In this document: in pieces, positions 30,404-40,008 of the stretch
Position numbering within the stretch: position 1 is the first letter of the stretch
Layout of the letters: each line of letters starts with the position of its first letter
DNA from: Xenorhabdus sp. BG5
Lineage (GTDB): Bacteria; Pseudomonadota; Gammaproteobacteria; Enterobacterales; Enterobacteriaceae
Length of the DNA stretch: 64,000 nucleotides
Direction: 5' to 3'
Assembly (NCBI RefSeq): GCF_015163665.1
Contig: NZ_JADEUG010000015.1
Location: 1 to 64,000 of the forward strand
Notes under the pieces: model-generated
The model's input: only the letters and a program-made list of their open reading frames with translations
Databases searched by the model: none
What the model was told of the DNA's origin: nothing
Program-made: the position numbers and the translations under genes

Positions 30404-32569
30404 TTACGGGGTTACTTTCTCTTTCATCTGCAAGGCCCACAACCGGGCATAGAGTCCGCCCATGGTAAGCAATTGCTCGTGGCTGCCCTGCTCAACGACT
30501 TGCCCCTGATCGAGTACCAAAATTCGATCAGCATGGCGCAAGGTATTGAGGCGATGAGCAACACTGATCACAGTGCGACCTTGAGCAATGTGCTGCAAGT
30601 TAGCTATCACCGCCGCTTCCGATTCATAATCCAAGGCACTCGTGGCCTCATCCAGTAGCAGAATACCTGGATTAGTCAGCAAGGCTCTGGCCAGAGCAAT
30701 GCGCTGACGCTGTCCACCAGACAGGAGCACGCCCCTCTCACCTACCTGAGTGCTGTATCCCTGTGGCAGGTGGCGAATAAATTCGTCTGCCCCAGCCAAC
30801 GTTGCTACCTGAATCATTTCGGCATCACTGGCTTGCGGCCGACATTGGCGGATGTTTTCTGCGACCGAGCCTGAAAACAGTAAACTCTCTTGGGGTACGA
30901 CACTCATGTTGCGACGCAGCTCCACCGGATCTGTAATCGACAGGTCGATCCCATCCACTAAGACTTGCCCGTGTTGGGGTATATAAAGGCGCTGTAACAA
31001 CCGCGTCAGGGTGGATTTGCCCGAACCTGATGGCCCTGTAATCCCAACAAATTCACCAGGTCTAATTTCGATATTGAGGTTACGTAATACTTCCTGACCT
31101 TCCTCGCTGTAGCGAAAACGCACACCTTTGAAGCTCACTCCACCTTGCAATCTGGGGATTGAAGCCAGACCACCGCTACCGTTTTCTCCCTCTTCATCGA
31201 GGATGTCACCGAGCCGGTTCAGTGAGATTAAAGCATGTTGAAAGTCCTGCCAGACCTGAGCTAAGCGTAGGATCGGTTGGGTAACGTGCTCAGAAAGCAT
31301 ATTAAAGGCCACCAGCTCCCCCAGACTGAGTTTCCCCTCCATCACCATAATAGCTCCCCACCACAGTAGCAGGGCGGAGGTCAGTTTCTGGATCAGCCCT
31401 ATCCCCTGTCCGGCGAGGAGTCCTGCCACTTTGGCACGAAACGAGGAACGAACAAACGCAGATAGCTGGTGCTCCCAACGGCGCGCGAAACCCGCCTCAG
31501 TAGCGCTGGTCTTAATCGTTTCAATGCCGGTCACTGATTCGATCAGGAAAGCGGTGTTATCAGCCTTTAACTCATATTCCCGCAATACACGGGCACGCAG
31601 CACAGGTCCAACTACCATCCAGAACAGGAAATAGAGCACCAGAGAGCCAAGTACCAGCCATGTTAGCTCAGGGGCATAGAAGAACATCACCGCCACAAAC
31701 AAGCCGACAAAGGCCAAATCCAGTACCATCGTCAGGGCCGAACCGGTAAGAAACTGTTGTATCTGGCTCATTTCACGCACTCTGGCGATGATTTCTCCCG
31801 TCTGACGCTGCCGGAAATAGTCCATTGGCAGAGCGATTAAGTGCTGATAGAGACGACTGGAAAGCTCAGCGTTGACTTTACTGGCAAGGTTAGCGAACAG
31901 CCAGGAACGGAGAAAACTATAAACAGGCTCGCACACGGCCAAAATAAGCATGGCAAATCCGAGCACCTGTAAACTTGACAGACTGCGGCTGACCAGAACC
32001 CTATCGATCACATTCTCGAACAACATGGGGGTGACTAAGGCAATCAACTGTAGCATCAAAGACACGAGGAGCACGTTTCTGAACTGGGCGGCATGTTTAC
32101 GAATGGAAGGCATAAACCAGCCAAAGCCGAACTTCTGTCGTTTCGGTTGCTCAGCCGCCTCCGCCAGTAACACAACCCTGCCTTGCCAATGGTCGGCGAG
32201 AATAGTCCGGGGATAGTACTTCTCTTTACCCAAGTTTGGCTGATACAAGACAACAAACTCGCCTTCAACCCTTTCCAGTACTAACCATCCCTGTTCTGTA
32301 TCCAATAAGACAGGCAGGGGAAGATGTTCGAGACGGCTCATCTCTGTGGTGATATAGCGAGCCCTCAAACCGATCCACTGGGCACAACGGCAAAGATCTT
32401 GGTAGTCCGTGCTCCCTTGAGTGCGTCCGAGACGGTGACTCAATAACTTCGGCTCCACCGCCACATTGAAATGGCGGGCGGCGTAGGCCAGAGCCAAAAG
32501 CCCACTATCTACGACGGTGGACTCGTCTCCGCCAGATGGCTCTAATAGGGTAGATTCGATAGTTGGCAT
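30404..32569 (-). CDS. Type I secretion ABC exporter, RtxE-like
   Basis: A 721-residue HlyB-family exporter. Residues 1-~140 are a C39-like domain with SGLLALAY where active peptidases have a catalytic Cys, so it is a non-cleaving docking domain, as in HlyB. A six-helix membrane domain follows. The ATPase has GPSGSGKST (Walker A), LSGGQRQR (signature), ILLLDEATSAL (Walker B) and an AHRLNTL His switch. Its ATG overlaps the adaptor stop by one base (TAATG). It is the second of two ATPases in the operon, the arrangement of the MARTX RtxB-RtxD-RtxE system. The toxin gene starts 40 bp downstream. Confidence 0.85.
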   Translation of the reverse strand: MPTIESTLLEPSGGDESTVVDSGLLALAYAARHFNVAVEPKLLSHRLGRTQGSTDYQDLCRCAQWIGLRARYITTEMSRLEHLPLPVLLDTEQGWLVLERVEGEFVVLYQPNLGKEKYYPRTILADHWQGRVVLLAEAAEQPKRQKFGFGWFMPSIRKHAAQFRNVLLVSLMLQLIALVTPMLFENVIDRVLVSRSLSSLQVLGFAMLILAVCEPVYSFLRSWLFANLASKVNAELSSRLYQHLIALPMDYFRQRQTGEIIARVREMSQIQQFLTGSALTMVLDLAFVGLFVAVMFFYAPELTWLVLGSLVLYFLFWMVVGPVLRARVLREYELKADNTAFLIESVTGIETIKTSATEAGFARRWEHQLSAFVRSSFRAKVAGLLAGQGIGLIQKLTSALLLWWGAIMVMEGKLSLGELVAFNMLSEHVTQPILRLAQVWQDFQHALISLNRLGDILDEEGENGSGGLASIPRLQGGVSFKGVRFRYSEEGQEVLRNLNIEIRPGEFVGITGPSGSGKSTLTRLLQRLYIPQHGQVLVDGIDLSITDPVELRRNMSVVPQESLLFSGSVAENIRQCRPQASDAEMIQVATLAGADEFIRHLPQGYSTQVGERGVLLSGGQRQRIALARALLTNPGILLLDEATSALDYESEAAVIANLQHIAQGRTVISVAHRLNTLRHADRILVLDQGQVVEQGSHEQLLTMGGLYARLWALQMKEKVTP

Positions 32570-33954
32570 TATCGTTCCTTCAATGCTTCGGACTGGTACT
32601 GTTGCAACGGACTGATCAGGTAGTCGATCACCCGCCTATCGCCGGTACGGATTTCGGCGGTAACACTCATACCTGCTTGTAATGGGACTTCACGCTCATC
32701 CACGGCAATAGAGGTTCGTTCCATTCGCACCCGCGCCGGGAATACCAGCCCCAGTTGCTCATCCTTAACTGCATCCTTAGAGACATGAGCCACCTTGCCC
32801 CGTACAGTGCCATAACGGGTATAAGGGAAAGCATCGACCTTAATTTCTACCGGCTGACCTGCGTGCACAAATCCCACATCTTTGTTCAAGACCATCACTT
32901 CGGCTTCAAACAGAGTATCATCAGGTACGATCACCATTAGTTGTTGGGCCGATTGCACTACGCCCCCCCGCGTGTGGATCGCCAATTGCTGCACCACCCC
33001 ATCGACAGGTGCTCGCAGGGTATACAATCGCAACCTTTCTCGAGTTTTAATTAACTGCTGTGCCATAACAGCAATTGCAGCCTGAGTTTCATTCAACTGG
33101 TCATAATATTCACGTTTGATCTTAGCCAGGTAGCGCTCTCGGCTTTCCTGTAATCCCTGATATTGTTCTTCAAGGACAGCCAATTCGGCATGTTGTTGAG
33201 AAAGAGAACGTTCTACCTCCAGTCTTTCTTTCTCTTGCCCCAGTAACTCAACTTTTGATAACAGCTTTTTGGTAGCCAGAATCCGGTGCGCGTCAAGACG
33301 TACCTTGATATTGGCTGCAAGATCCGCTAATGCAGAGATGTCGGCACGACGGGCGTACTGGTTCGCTTGGTTAACCTTCATTTCGCCATCCAGACTGTCT
33401 AGATTGGCAACCACTTCTTTCCAGATACTCGCCAAATGCTCTTTCGCTTGCATGGCCTGTGCGGGCGGCATACTTTGCGGAACCACGAAATTTGCGATAG
33501 GTGCATCGGTCAGCAGGGCCTGTAACCTCGCCTGCGCCAACTGTTTGAAGTTCAGCTGCTCCTGCAACTCCTTCAATTCAGCTTCAACGCCTAGGGGGTT
33601 GAGTGTAATAAGTACATCGCCCGCTTTTACTCTCTGGCCATCACGAACCAATATCTCTGCAATTTCACCGGCCTCAACGGGCTGAATTACCTTCGAATTG
33701 CTGGACACAAGTAATTTTCCCACAGCATTAGCATGGATATCCAGACGACCAACAATTGACCAGATCAAAGCGATTAGCAGTAACAGCGTCAGCGCCCCCG
33801 CAGTGAGCCTTGCCCAAGGTGCTGGAGGGCGTTCGACGATCTCCAGGTAGCCGGGTTGAAACTCGTACTCGTCACGGGTACGCTTTGGTGCCTTGGGTGC
33901 ATAACGTTCCTGACGCCAGGCCAAAAGTGCGGTTTTCAGATGGTTAAACAACAT
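32569..33954 (-). CDS. HlyD/RtxD-type membrane fusion adaptor
   Basis: A 461-residue periplasmic adaptor. A cytoplasmic tail (~residues 1-60) is followed by one membrane helix (ALTLLLLIALIWSIVG), a biotinyl-lipoyl-like half (GEIAEILVRDGQRVKAGDVL), a long coiled coil and the second lipoyl half (LRAPVDGVVQQLAIHTRGG). It links the ABC exporter to an outer-membrane TolC-type channel; no tolC gene is in the window. Start ATG 33954 overlaps the upstream stop (TGATG), which is preferred to a longer frame from 34008. Confidence 0.88.
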   Translation of the reverse strand: MLFNHLKTALLAWRQERYAPKAPKRTRDEYEFQPGYLEIVERPPAPWARLTAGALTLLLLIALIWSIVGRLDIHANAVGKLLVSSNSKVIQPVEAGEIAEILVRDGQRVKAGDVLITLNPLGVEAELKELQEQLNFKQLAQARLQALLTDAPIANFVVPQSMPPAQAMQAKEHLASIWKEVVANLDSLDGEMKVNQANQYARRADISALADLAANIKVRLDAHRILATKKLLSKVELLGQEKERLEVERSLSQQHAELAVLEEQYQGLQESRERYLAKIKREYYDQLNETQAAIAVMAQQLIKTRERLRLYTLRAPVDGVVQQLAIHTRGGVVQSAQQLMVIVPDDTLFEAEVMVLNKDVGFVHAGQPVEIKVDAFPYTRYGTVRGKVAHVSKDAVKDEQLGLVFPARVRMERTSIAVDEREVPLQAGMSVTAEIRTGDRRVIDYLISPLQQYQSEALKER

Positions 33955-36083
33955 CACACCACCTCCTGCCGCAGTTCCTGTTGCAACTGCCACAGTCTGG
34001 CGTAGCAACCTCCCTTCGCCAGCAACTGGTGATGGCTGCCCGATTCAGTGATCTGGCCCTGTTCTATCGTGATGATGCGATCACAGTCACGCACCGTAGA
34101 CAGGCGGTGAGCAATGGTGATAACGGTGCGTCCCTGAGAAATCTCAGCCATGTTGGCCTGGATTAAGGCTTGAGACTCATCATCAAGGGCGCTTGTCGCC
34201 TCGTCAAAAATCAAAATCTTGGGATTAGCCATCAGCGCCCGAGCGATAGCAATGCGTTGGCGCTGCCCTCCAGACAGAGAACTACCTGCTTCAGCCAGCA
34301 CAGTGTCATAACCCAGAGGCAACTGGAGGACAAAATCATGAGCACCTGCTAATTTGGCAGCAGCTATCACGTCCTCCAACGAAGCAGTGGGATCCTTGAG
34401 TGCAATATTATGGCGCACACTGCGGTTAAACAGGTAATTCTCCTGCAATACGACACCGATCTGGCTACGCAGGCAGGTAGGATTGAGTTGATGCAGAGGA
34501 ATACCATCGATCAAGATCTCTCCTCCATCTGGAACATAAAGTCTCTGTAGCAGGCGGGCCAGAGTACTTTTTCCTGAGCCGGAAGGACCAACTATTCCCA
34601 AAGACTCGCCGGCCTTGATATGCAGAGTGATCCCTTTCAGTACAGGCTCTTGATCGGGTTGATAACGGAACACCAAATTACGCAGCTGTAAATCACCGTT
34701 GAGCGGCGTCTGGGGATAAATATCCCCCTGTGCCTGCTCAACAGGCAGGTTGAGCATGTCGCCAAGCTTGTCAACAGCGACTCTGGTCAGGACAAACTGC
34801 TGCCACATATCGATCATCTTAGCGATAGGCTGGCTGATGTGTGACACCATCATATTGAACGCGATTAGCTGACCAATGGTAAGCTCCAGAGCAATAACCT
34901 TGTTCGCTCCTAACCAGATAATCCCGACACTCGTTACCTTCTGTAGCAACATCACCCCGTGGCTGACAAAGCTATTAAGAACCTGAGTACGGAAACTGGC
35001 TGCAACCCTATTTGCGGTCTGAGATTCCCAACGCCGCTGCATATTGGGTTCCATTGCCAGGCTCTTGATGGTTTCGACACCGCTAACAGATTCGTTCAAA
35101 AAAGAAGTATTGCAGGCCGCAGTCTGGAACTGCTGTTCAATCCGTTGTTGCAGCGGTTTTGAACTCAACCAGGCCAGCAAGAAATAGAGAGGCAATAACG
35201 CCAGTACCACGCAAGTCAGAGGCCATGACAGCCAGGCCATGACTCCGAAGAAGATAAAAGTGAAGGCAACATCTACGCATAAGGTCAGCATAGAGCCAGT
35301 CAAAAAGTCACGAATACTATCAAGCTCTTGTACCCGAGTGATAATAGAACCTACCTGACGGTGTTTGAAGTAGAGCAGAGGCAACCCCAGCAAATGCCGG
35401 AATAATTTAACACCCAAGGCAATATCGATACGGTTAGCGGTATGAGCGAACAGGTATTCACGCAACCCTCGGAGTATCACCTCGAACACTCCTACCACTA
35501 TTAGCACGATCACCAGCACATCCAGAGTAGACAATGCCCTGTGTACCAGCACCTTATCCATCACTACCTGGAAAAGCAAAGGCGCCACAAGCGCGAGTAG
35601 TTGCAGCATCAGGGAGAAAATCAGCACCTCACCGAGGAGGTGACGGTGATGAATAAAGGCAGGAATAAACCAGGAAACATCAAACCTGTGGCAACCCTCC
35701 CGCAACTGGATTACTTCGCAACTCCATCTGGCTTCAAGCTCATCAATAGGGAGTACTTCAGGTGAAGCGGAATAAGGAGATTGGATCAGCGCCTGATCAG
35801 GAGAAAGGCGTACTAATACAACAAATCCTCCCTGTTTGTCTCGAAAAGCCAAAGGTAGCTGTTTTGGTGTTAGCTGATGGAATTTTAAACGGCATAATGC
35901 CATATCAACATTATGTATTTTACCGTATTCTTTTACTGCAAATTTCAGCTTGCTATCAGAGGACAAAGAAGGCGTTTCTTGAGCGTCACCTTTAATCAAC
36001 TGCAACAATAATCGACAACAGTCAAAGGCAGAAGACAACGTATCGGCAGATATATTGCCCTTATCAATCGTAGCACCCATCAT
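33954..36083 (-). CDS. Type I secretion ABC exporter, RtxB-like
   Basis: A 709-residue exporter and first gene of the toxin operon. Residues ~1-150 form a divergent C39-like domain lacking the catalytic Cys context. The membrane domain includes VAPLLFQVVMDKVLVHRALSTLDVL, cited only in part here, typical of the HlyB/LktB family. The ATPase has GPSGSGKST, LSGGQRQR and ILIFDEATSAL. With the second ATPase at 30404 it probably forms a heteromeric exporter, as proposed for MARTX RtxB/RtxE. Translation is coupled to the adaptor by TGATG. The promoter lies in 36084-36600. Confidence 0.87.
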   Translation of the reverse strand: MMGATIDKGNISADTLSSAFDCCRLLLQLIKGDAQETPSLSSDSKLKFAVKEYGKIHNVDMALCRLKFHQLTPKQLPLAFRDKQGGFVVLVRLSPDQALIQSPYSASPEVLPIDELEARWSCEVIQLREGCHRFDVSWFIPAFIHHRHLLGEVLIFSLMLQLLALVAPLLFQVVMDKVLVHRALSTLDVLVIVLIVVGVFEVILRGLREYLFAHTANRIDIALGVKLFRHLLGLPLLYFKHRQVGSIITRVQELDSIRDFLTGSMLTLCVDVAFTFIFFGVMAWLSWPLTCVVLALLPLYFLLAWLSSKPLQQRIEQQFQTAACNTSFLNESVSGVETIKSLAMEPNMQRRWESQTANRVAASFRTQVLNSFVSHGVMLLQKVTSVGIIWLGANKVIALELTIGQLIAFNMMVSHISQPIAKMIDMWQQFVLTRVAVDKLGDMLNLPVEQAQGDIYPQTPLNGDLQLRNLVFRYQPDQEPVLKGITLHIKAGESLGIVGPSGSGKSTLARLLQRLYVPDGGEILIDGIPLHQLNPTCLRSQIGVVLQENYLFNRSVRHNIALKDPTASLEDVIAAAKLAGAHDFVLQLPLGYDTVLAEAGSSLSGGQRQRIAIARALMANPKILIFDEATSALDDESQALIQANMAEISQGRTVITIAHRLSTVRDCDRIITIEQGQITESGSHHQLLAKGGCYARLWQLQQELRQEVV

Positions 36084-36610
36084 GTGATTCCATTCTCATG
36101 TTATTGGAAAAAACATATTAGTAAGATGGTTAATCCACATTAACTAACGATATCTATCGTGGCTGTGGAAGAAATTTTTTATAGTCAAAATAACTAAAAG
36201 GTATGATCACCATTGATGATAATTATCAATACTATAATTATTGCCAACATCAATCCAGAAAAATAATTACATTTAAAATCAATGATTTAATTTAAAGTGA
36301 TGATGTTTGTTATTGGATTGTTTTTTATTTTTGCCTGTTTTGTATCTAAATATGATGCAATAAATAAACCTCGAAGAGACTATTTATTGGCAGGGAAATT
36401 CATGAAAGATATAAATCAGCAATAATCATCATGTCCTGCTACAGGAAGCTATATAACATCACCTTGTACCAGATAGGTTGGATATATGATGATGATTAAA
36501 CAACGATTGAACGCCCTTCTTCATTACATTGATGAGGAAATTGCAAATTTCTAATTTTTTGTTTAATTACAAATAGATATATAGATTACCGTCTGTATCT
36601 ATCTTTGATA
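36084..36610. other. Intergenic region upstream of the toxin operon, with a short AraC-like frame
   Basis: Holds the promoter of the leftward secretion operon. At 36486-36557 a short rightward frame encodes MMMIKQRLNALLHYIDEEIANF and stops; its RLNALLHYIDEEI pattern resembles the first helix of an AraC-type DNA-binding domain. A 12-bp match, TTTAATTACAAA, occurs here (36562-36573) and beyond the right island end (53012-53023). Otherwise AT-rich and featureless. Confidence 0.35.
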
Positions 36611-36628
36611 TGCAATACACATTGCAAT
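36611..36628. repeat. Candidate attL core, 18-bp direct repeat
   Basis: TGCAATACACATTGCAAT is repeated exactly at 52919-52936, 22 bp upstream of the integrase start. The core has dyad symmetry (TGCAAT-N4-ATTGCA). The two copies enclose all satellite genes and are the best candidates for the integration boundaries. Confidence 0.65.
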
Positions 36629-36860
36629 GCACAATGATTTTATGAAAAGCGTAAATGAAATGAAGTCAGTACACTAAATACCTTGAGCTAATGACTGCCG
36701 ACGAATGACAAATGTCGTATTCAGTGGGATGTTGTATCAAAAGTACATCAATTTATTATTAAGTTAGAGATATTCACATTAGGTAATAGAATATTGAGTC
36801 AGCTATACACCTCGCTATACAATGTGTATTCATTCTCACCCGCTTAATACAAGAGATCAC

Positions 36861-37556
36861 ATGGAAAAATTCTTAGCTGCAACCTCAACATTTATAGAAA
36901 AAGCTACTGATATACGTTATTTTTTGTTGTTTGCAAGTTTTTTAATTGTTACTGATACTGTTCTATGTAAAACAATCAACACTCCTTTATTGCAGTTCAC
37001 ATACTCAGATGTAACTAACAAATTGCATTTAGGGGCTGTCCTTGTTTATATGTCATTCTTTCTTTTTTATACATCTGTTTTGATTCCTTTTATTGCTTAT
37101 GTAATAGGATTGATATTGATTTACTTACCATCATGGGTGACTAATATATTTCCTGATATAAACGAAGATAAGCGTAAAAATCCCAATAGATATTCCGATC
37201 AAATTTCAATTGATATATTAAGAAACGAAGCTGTTGCAGAAAACAACAGTGTAAAATTCAATTTGTATATAAAGAGAGAAAATGAAAACAATGATGAATA
37301 TCAACTTTATAAATTATCATTTACTTTTTTATTTACATTGATTCTATCTTTTTTTATCAACTTCAATAATCAGTCATCTATATTAAATACACTTTTTAAT
37401 TACGCTTTTAATCTTGGTGACTTCATGAGTGGAATCATACTTATAATTACAACTATCTTTATAATTTATTGCATAGGTTTAGGAATTGGTGGTTATTGTT
37501 TAAAACGTTATACTGATAGTTATATTTACATTGGCAATAAAAATATAAAACCCTAG
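36861..37556 (+). CDS. Unknown multi-pass membrane protein, island cargo
   Basis: A 231-residue AT-rich protein with about four hydrophobic segments: residues ~17-37, ~60-95 (long, probably two helices), ~150-170 and ~185-215, with a charged loop between the second and third (~100-145). ATG 36861 is preferred to 36822, which has no nearby ribosome site. It is the only rightward gene at the left end, has its own terminator and differs in composition from the packaging genes. Satellites often carry anti-phage or accessory genes at this end, but nothing in the sequence shows a function. Confidence 0.6.
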   Translation: MEKFLAATSTFIEKATDIRYFLLFASFLIVTDTVLCKTINTPLLQFTYSDVTNKLHLGAVLVYMSFFLFYTSVLIPFIAYVIGLILIYLPSWVTNIFPDINEDKRKNPNRYSDQISIDILRNEAVAENNSVKFNLYIKRENENNDEYQLYKLSFTFLFTLILSFFINFNNQSSILNTLFNYAFNLGDFMSGIILIITTIFIIYCIGLGIGGYCLKRYTDSYIYIGNKNIKP

Positions 37557-37579
37557 TGAGTTGACACACATATTCATTT

Positions 37580-37612
37580 AAAAACACTTCTTTATTTTTG
37601 GAAGTGTTTTTT
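37580..37612 (+). terminator. Rho-independent terminator of the membrane-protein gene
   Basis: AACACTTC (37583-37590) pairs perfectly with GAAGTGTT (37601-37608), followed by TTTTATT; it lies 26 bp after the stop codon. Confidence 0.75.
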
Positions 37613-37799
37613 ATTATTTACACATAAATTGATACGCAACTAAATGAACATTTAATAAGATAAAAAGTAATTATAAAAATAACTAACTATTACATTATCA
37701 GAAATTAATTGATTAGTATGAAAAATGTTTTGAATCAGTGAGAAGATACCCCGTTACGACTATCTTCCCAGTGTTGTTCAAGTGAAAGACTGGTTATTT

Positions 37800-38057
37800 T
37801 TATGATTTATCCCGCACCTTACGCTCAATAAGCTGACCACGCTGATCAAAATACCGACTAGGCCAGATTTCAGAGGGATGCATTTCGAGATAGTTAGCGA
37901 TGATCCATTCGCCTTTAGGCCACGGACGGCTAAGCGTATTTGCCAGTGTAGATGAACTCAATCCCGCCTCACGAGAAACAGCCGCTAAGGTTGTACCACG
38001 CTTACGCAATGCTGCGATAATGTCGGCTTGATGCCAGTCATTTTTAACGTTATTCAT
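37800..38057 (-). CDS. Ner/Nlp-family winged-helix DNA-binding protein
   Basis: An 85-residue protein closely resembling phage Mu Ner and E. coli SfsB/Nlp: NDWHQADIIAALRKRGTTL, LSSSTLANTLSRPWPKGE and PSEIWPSRYF cover the full domain. ATG 38057 is chosen over 38075 because the family starts shortly before DWH. In Mu, Ner represses early transcription. Here it is the last gene of the leftward packaging block, after a 277-bp structured gap, so it may control island or helper genes. Confidence 0.8.
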   Translation of the reverse strand: MNNVKNDWHQADIIAALRKRGTTLAAVSREAGLSSSTLANTLSRPWPKGEWIIANYLEMHPSEIWPSRYFDQRGQLIERKVRDKS

Positions 38058-38075
38058 TCCTGCTACCCCTTCCAT

Positions 38076-38334
38076 TAATTAATATTGATGGTGGCGATTC
38101 AAGGCAGGGTTCGCGGACCGGGAACCATCTTCCGGCAAGGCGTTAGCCTTCCCTACCTGAACCGCCATTGAAAGGGCGATAGCAAGCACACTGGCAGAAA
38201 CTTCCTACCAGTGGATGGTTCTTAACAAGGCCGCGACGCCTTGACCATTAGATTTTGCTAATGGCGTGGCTACTTTAACTGATTGGTTTATCAGGTTCAA
38301 TAAGCGAATCAGTAAAAGCGATTACCTTTTTACG
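38076..38334 (-). other. Structured non-coding region between terL and the ner-like gene
   Basis: Contains several inverted repeats: an imperfect ~16-bp pair enclosing 38093-38168 (GGCGaTTCA.../...TGAACCGCC), AAGGC-GTTA-GCCTT inside it (38140s), GGTTC/GAACC, AAGGC/GCCTT and CCATTAG-N6-CTAATGG near 38250. On the minus strand an open frame without ATG runs from after terL, is interrupted by one TAG at 38207-38205, and reopens to ~38083, encoding AKSNGQGVAALLRTIHW and then LSMAVQVGKANALPEDGS. Similar text occurs around Ash/Icd-like loci of enterobacterial prophages, from memory. It may act as a structured RNA or leader. Confidence 0.45.
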
Positions 38335-40008
38335 TTATACCCCATCAAAGTTAGCCAGTCGCTGCTGCTGTTCATCACTTAAGGTAAATGCAAAGTCTTC
38401 ATGCTCTGCTTGCCATGTGCCAAAGCTCATCAGGAACGCAATTGCAGGATCAACTTTGTTCGCGGATTTCTTCTTGTTCGGCTTGATATTGGCGTTGGCG
38501 TCCGTTTCCATCACGACATTAGCAATAGCCCACGCGAGTACCGGATCGCCATTGTGACGAATGACTTTGCGATTCACGAACACCTCAGCGGATTTCGCTA
38601 CCGGACTAAAGCGCATATAGGTTTGTGGGAATGGCTCAACATCCAACCCCGCGCCCTGTAATTGGGTTCGTAGGTGTGTGGCGTTCCATGTATCGAAGCC
38701 TACCAGTTTGATATCAAAGTGCAGGCTGTCTTTGAGAATGTCATCACGAATACGGTCATAATCAATACAATCGCCTGTGGTAGTGCGTAACCAGCCCATT
38801 TGCGCCCATTGACGATAGATTGCCCGGTTCTTGTTTGCCGGGTTCTGTAGCTGGGCTTCGGGTAGATAGTGGCGAGTCAGTAATAACAGTTCGTTATCCA
38901 CCGGGAACGTATAGCAAATACTGGTGATATCGCCTGTGGAAGATAAATCCAGTCCAGCGTAACACTCTAGCCCCTTAAGGTCGTTTTCATCATAATCTGT
39001 CTGGCAGGCCTTCCATGCCCCTTCACCCATCCACGGGGTTTCGCCCTGGCACCAGATATTAAAGCGTTTGGTTAACATCTCTGTCCATTGTGAGGGAATG
39101 CCGCGCGCTTTCTGGATAGTGTCATGCAATGAGGTGCTGTCTACGGACACATTGAGATTAGGATTGGCCTTAATCCAGAGCGTTTCATCATCAATCTCGT
39201 TCTCGTCGTCCAGCTCGTAGATCAGGGCGAACAAGGATTCGTTTTGCTCTTCGCCTGCCAGTATCTGACAGCAATAATCATAATGCTGTTTACAGGCCGA
39301 TATCACGTTACTGCCCGCTGTCGTAATAGCAAACAGAATACCTTCGGAACGGGCGCCCATCCCCAACTCAAGGGCAGAGTAAACGGCGTTATCCGGGTGC
39401 AAATGGTATTCATCGACAATGGCAAGGCTGGGGTTTGTGCCCTCAATGGTGGAGGCTTTGGCTGCCAGTGGTTTTAACAGGCTGTTGCTCTTAGCATAAG
39501 TGACTTTGTGTTGCTGAATAGCTACCCGTTTCTTGAGGGGTTTGGATAACAGGCACATCTGGCGGGCATCATCAAACACAATACGCGCCTGATCCCGACT
39601 CACGGCGGCGGTGTAAATATCCTGCTGTCCCTGTTCCATGACTAAGAACCAGTTCGCCAGCATTGCCGCTACGGTAGACTTGGCATTTTTGCGTGGCACT
39701 TGAATGTAGGCACTGCGATATTTCCGGCGTCCGGTCGCCTTAACTTTGAAGCCGAACAGATTAGCAAACGCGAATTGTTGCCACGGCTCAAGAATAATCG
39801 GCTTACCGCGCAAGTGGCCTTTGACGTGGGGACAGAGACGGGAAAAGCCAATAAAGCGTTCCACAACCTCGGTATCGAACGTATAAAGCGGGTTATTCCG
39901 GTCACTATAATAGCGTTTCACGGCCTGTTTCAGACGCTTACAGGCCGGAATAGTGCCATTTTCGATATCAAAAGCGTACTGCTCCCATGCGTTCATCGGT
40001 AATCTCAT
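38335..40008 (-). CDS. terL: Terminase large subunit (HK97-like)
   Basis: A 557-residue packaging motor. The ATPase has a variant Walker A, PRKNAKST (105-112), and Walker B LAIVDE (195-200). The C-terminal nuclease begins with AGLDLSSTGDITSI, carrying the first metal-binding Asp. The length and motifs match the HK97 gp2/COG4626 group. Its start overlaps the TerS stop by one base. It would translocate island DNA into the island's own capsids. Confidence 0.92.
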   Translation of the reverse strand: MRLPMNAWEQYAFDIENGTIPACKRLKQAVKRYYSDRNNPLYTFDTEVVERFIGFSRLCPHVKGHLRGKPIILEPWQQFAFANLFGFKVKATGRRKYRSAYIQVPRKNAKSTVAAMLANWFLVMEQGQQDIYTAAVSRDQARIVFDDARQMCLLSKPLKKRVAIQQHKVTYAKSNSLLKPLAAKASTIEGTNPSLAIVDEYHLHPDNAVYSALELGMGARSEGILFAITTAGSNVISACKQHYDYCCQILAGEEQNESLFALIYELDDENEIDDETLWIKANPNLNVSVDSTSLHDTIQKARGIPSQWTEMLTKRFNIWCQGETPWMGEGAWKACQTDYDENDLKGLECYAGLDLSSTGDITSICYTFPVDNELLLLTRHYLPEAQLQNPANKNRAIYRQWAQMGWLRTTTGDCIDYDRIRDDILKDSLHFDIKLVGFDTWNATHLRTQLQGAGLDVEPFPQTYMRFSPVAKSAEVFVNRKVIRHNGDPVLAWAIANVVMETDANANIKPNKKKSANKVDPAIAFLMSFGTWQAEHEDFAFTLSDEQQQRLANFDGV

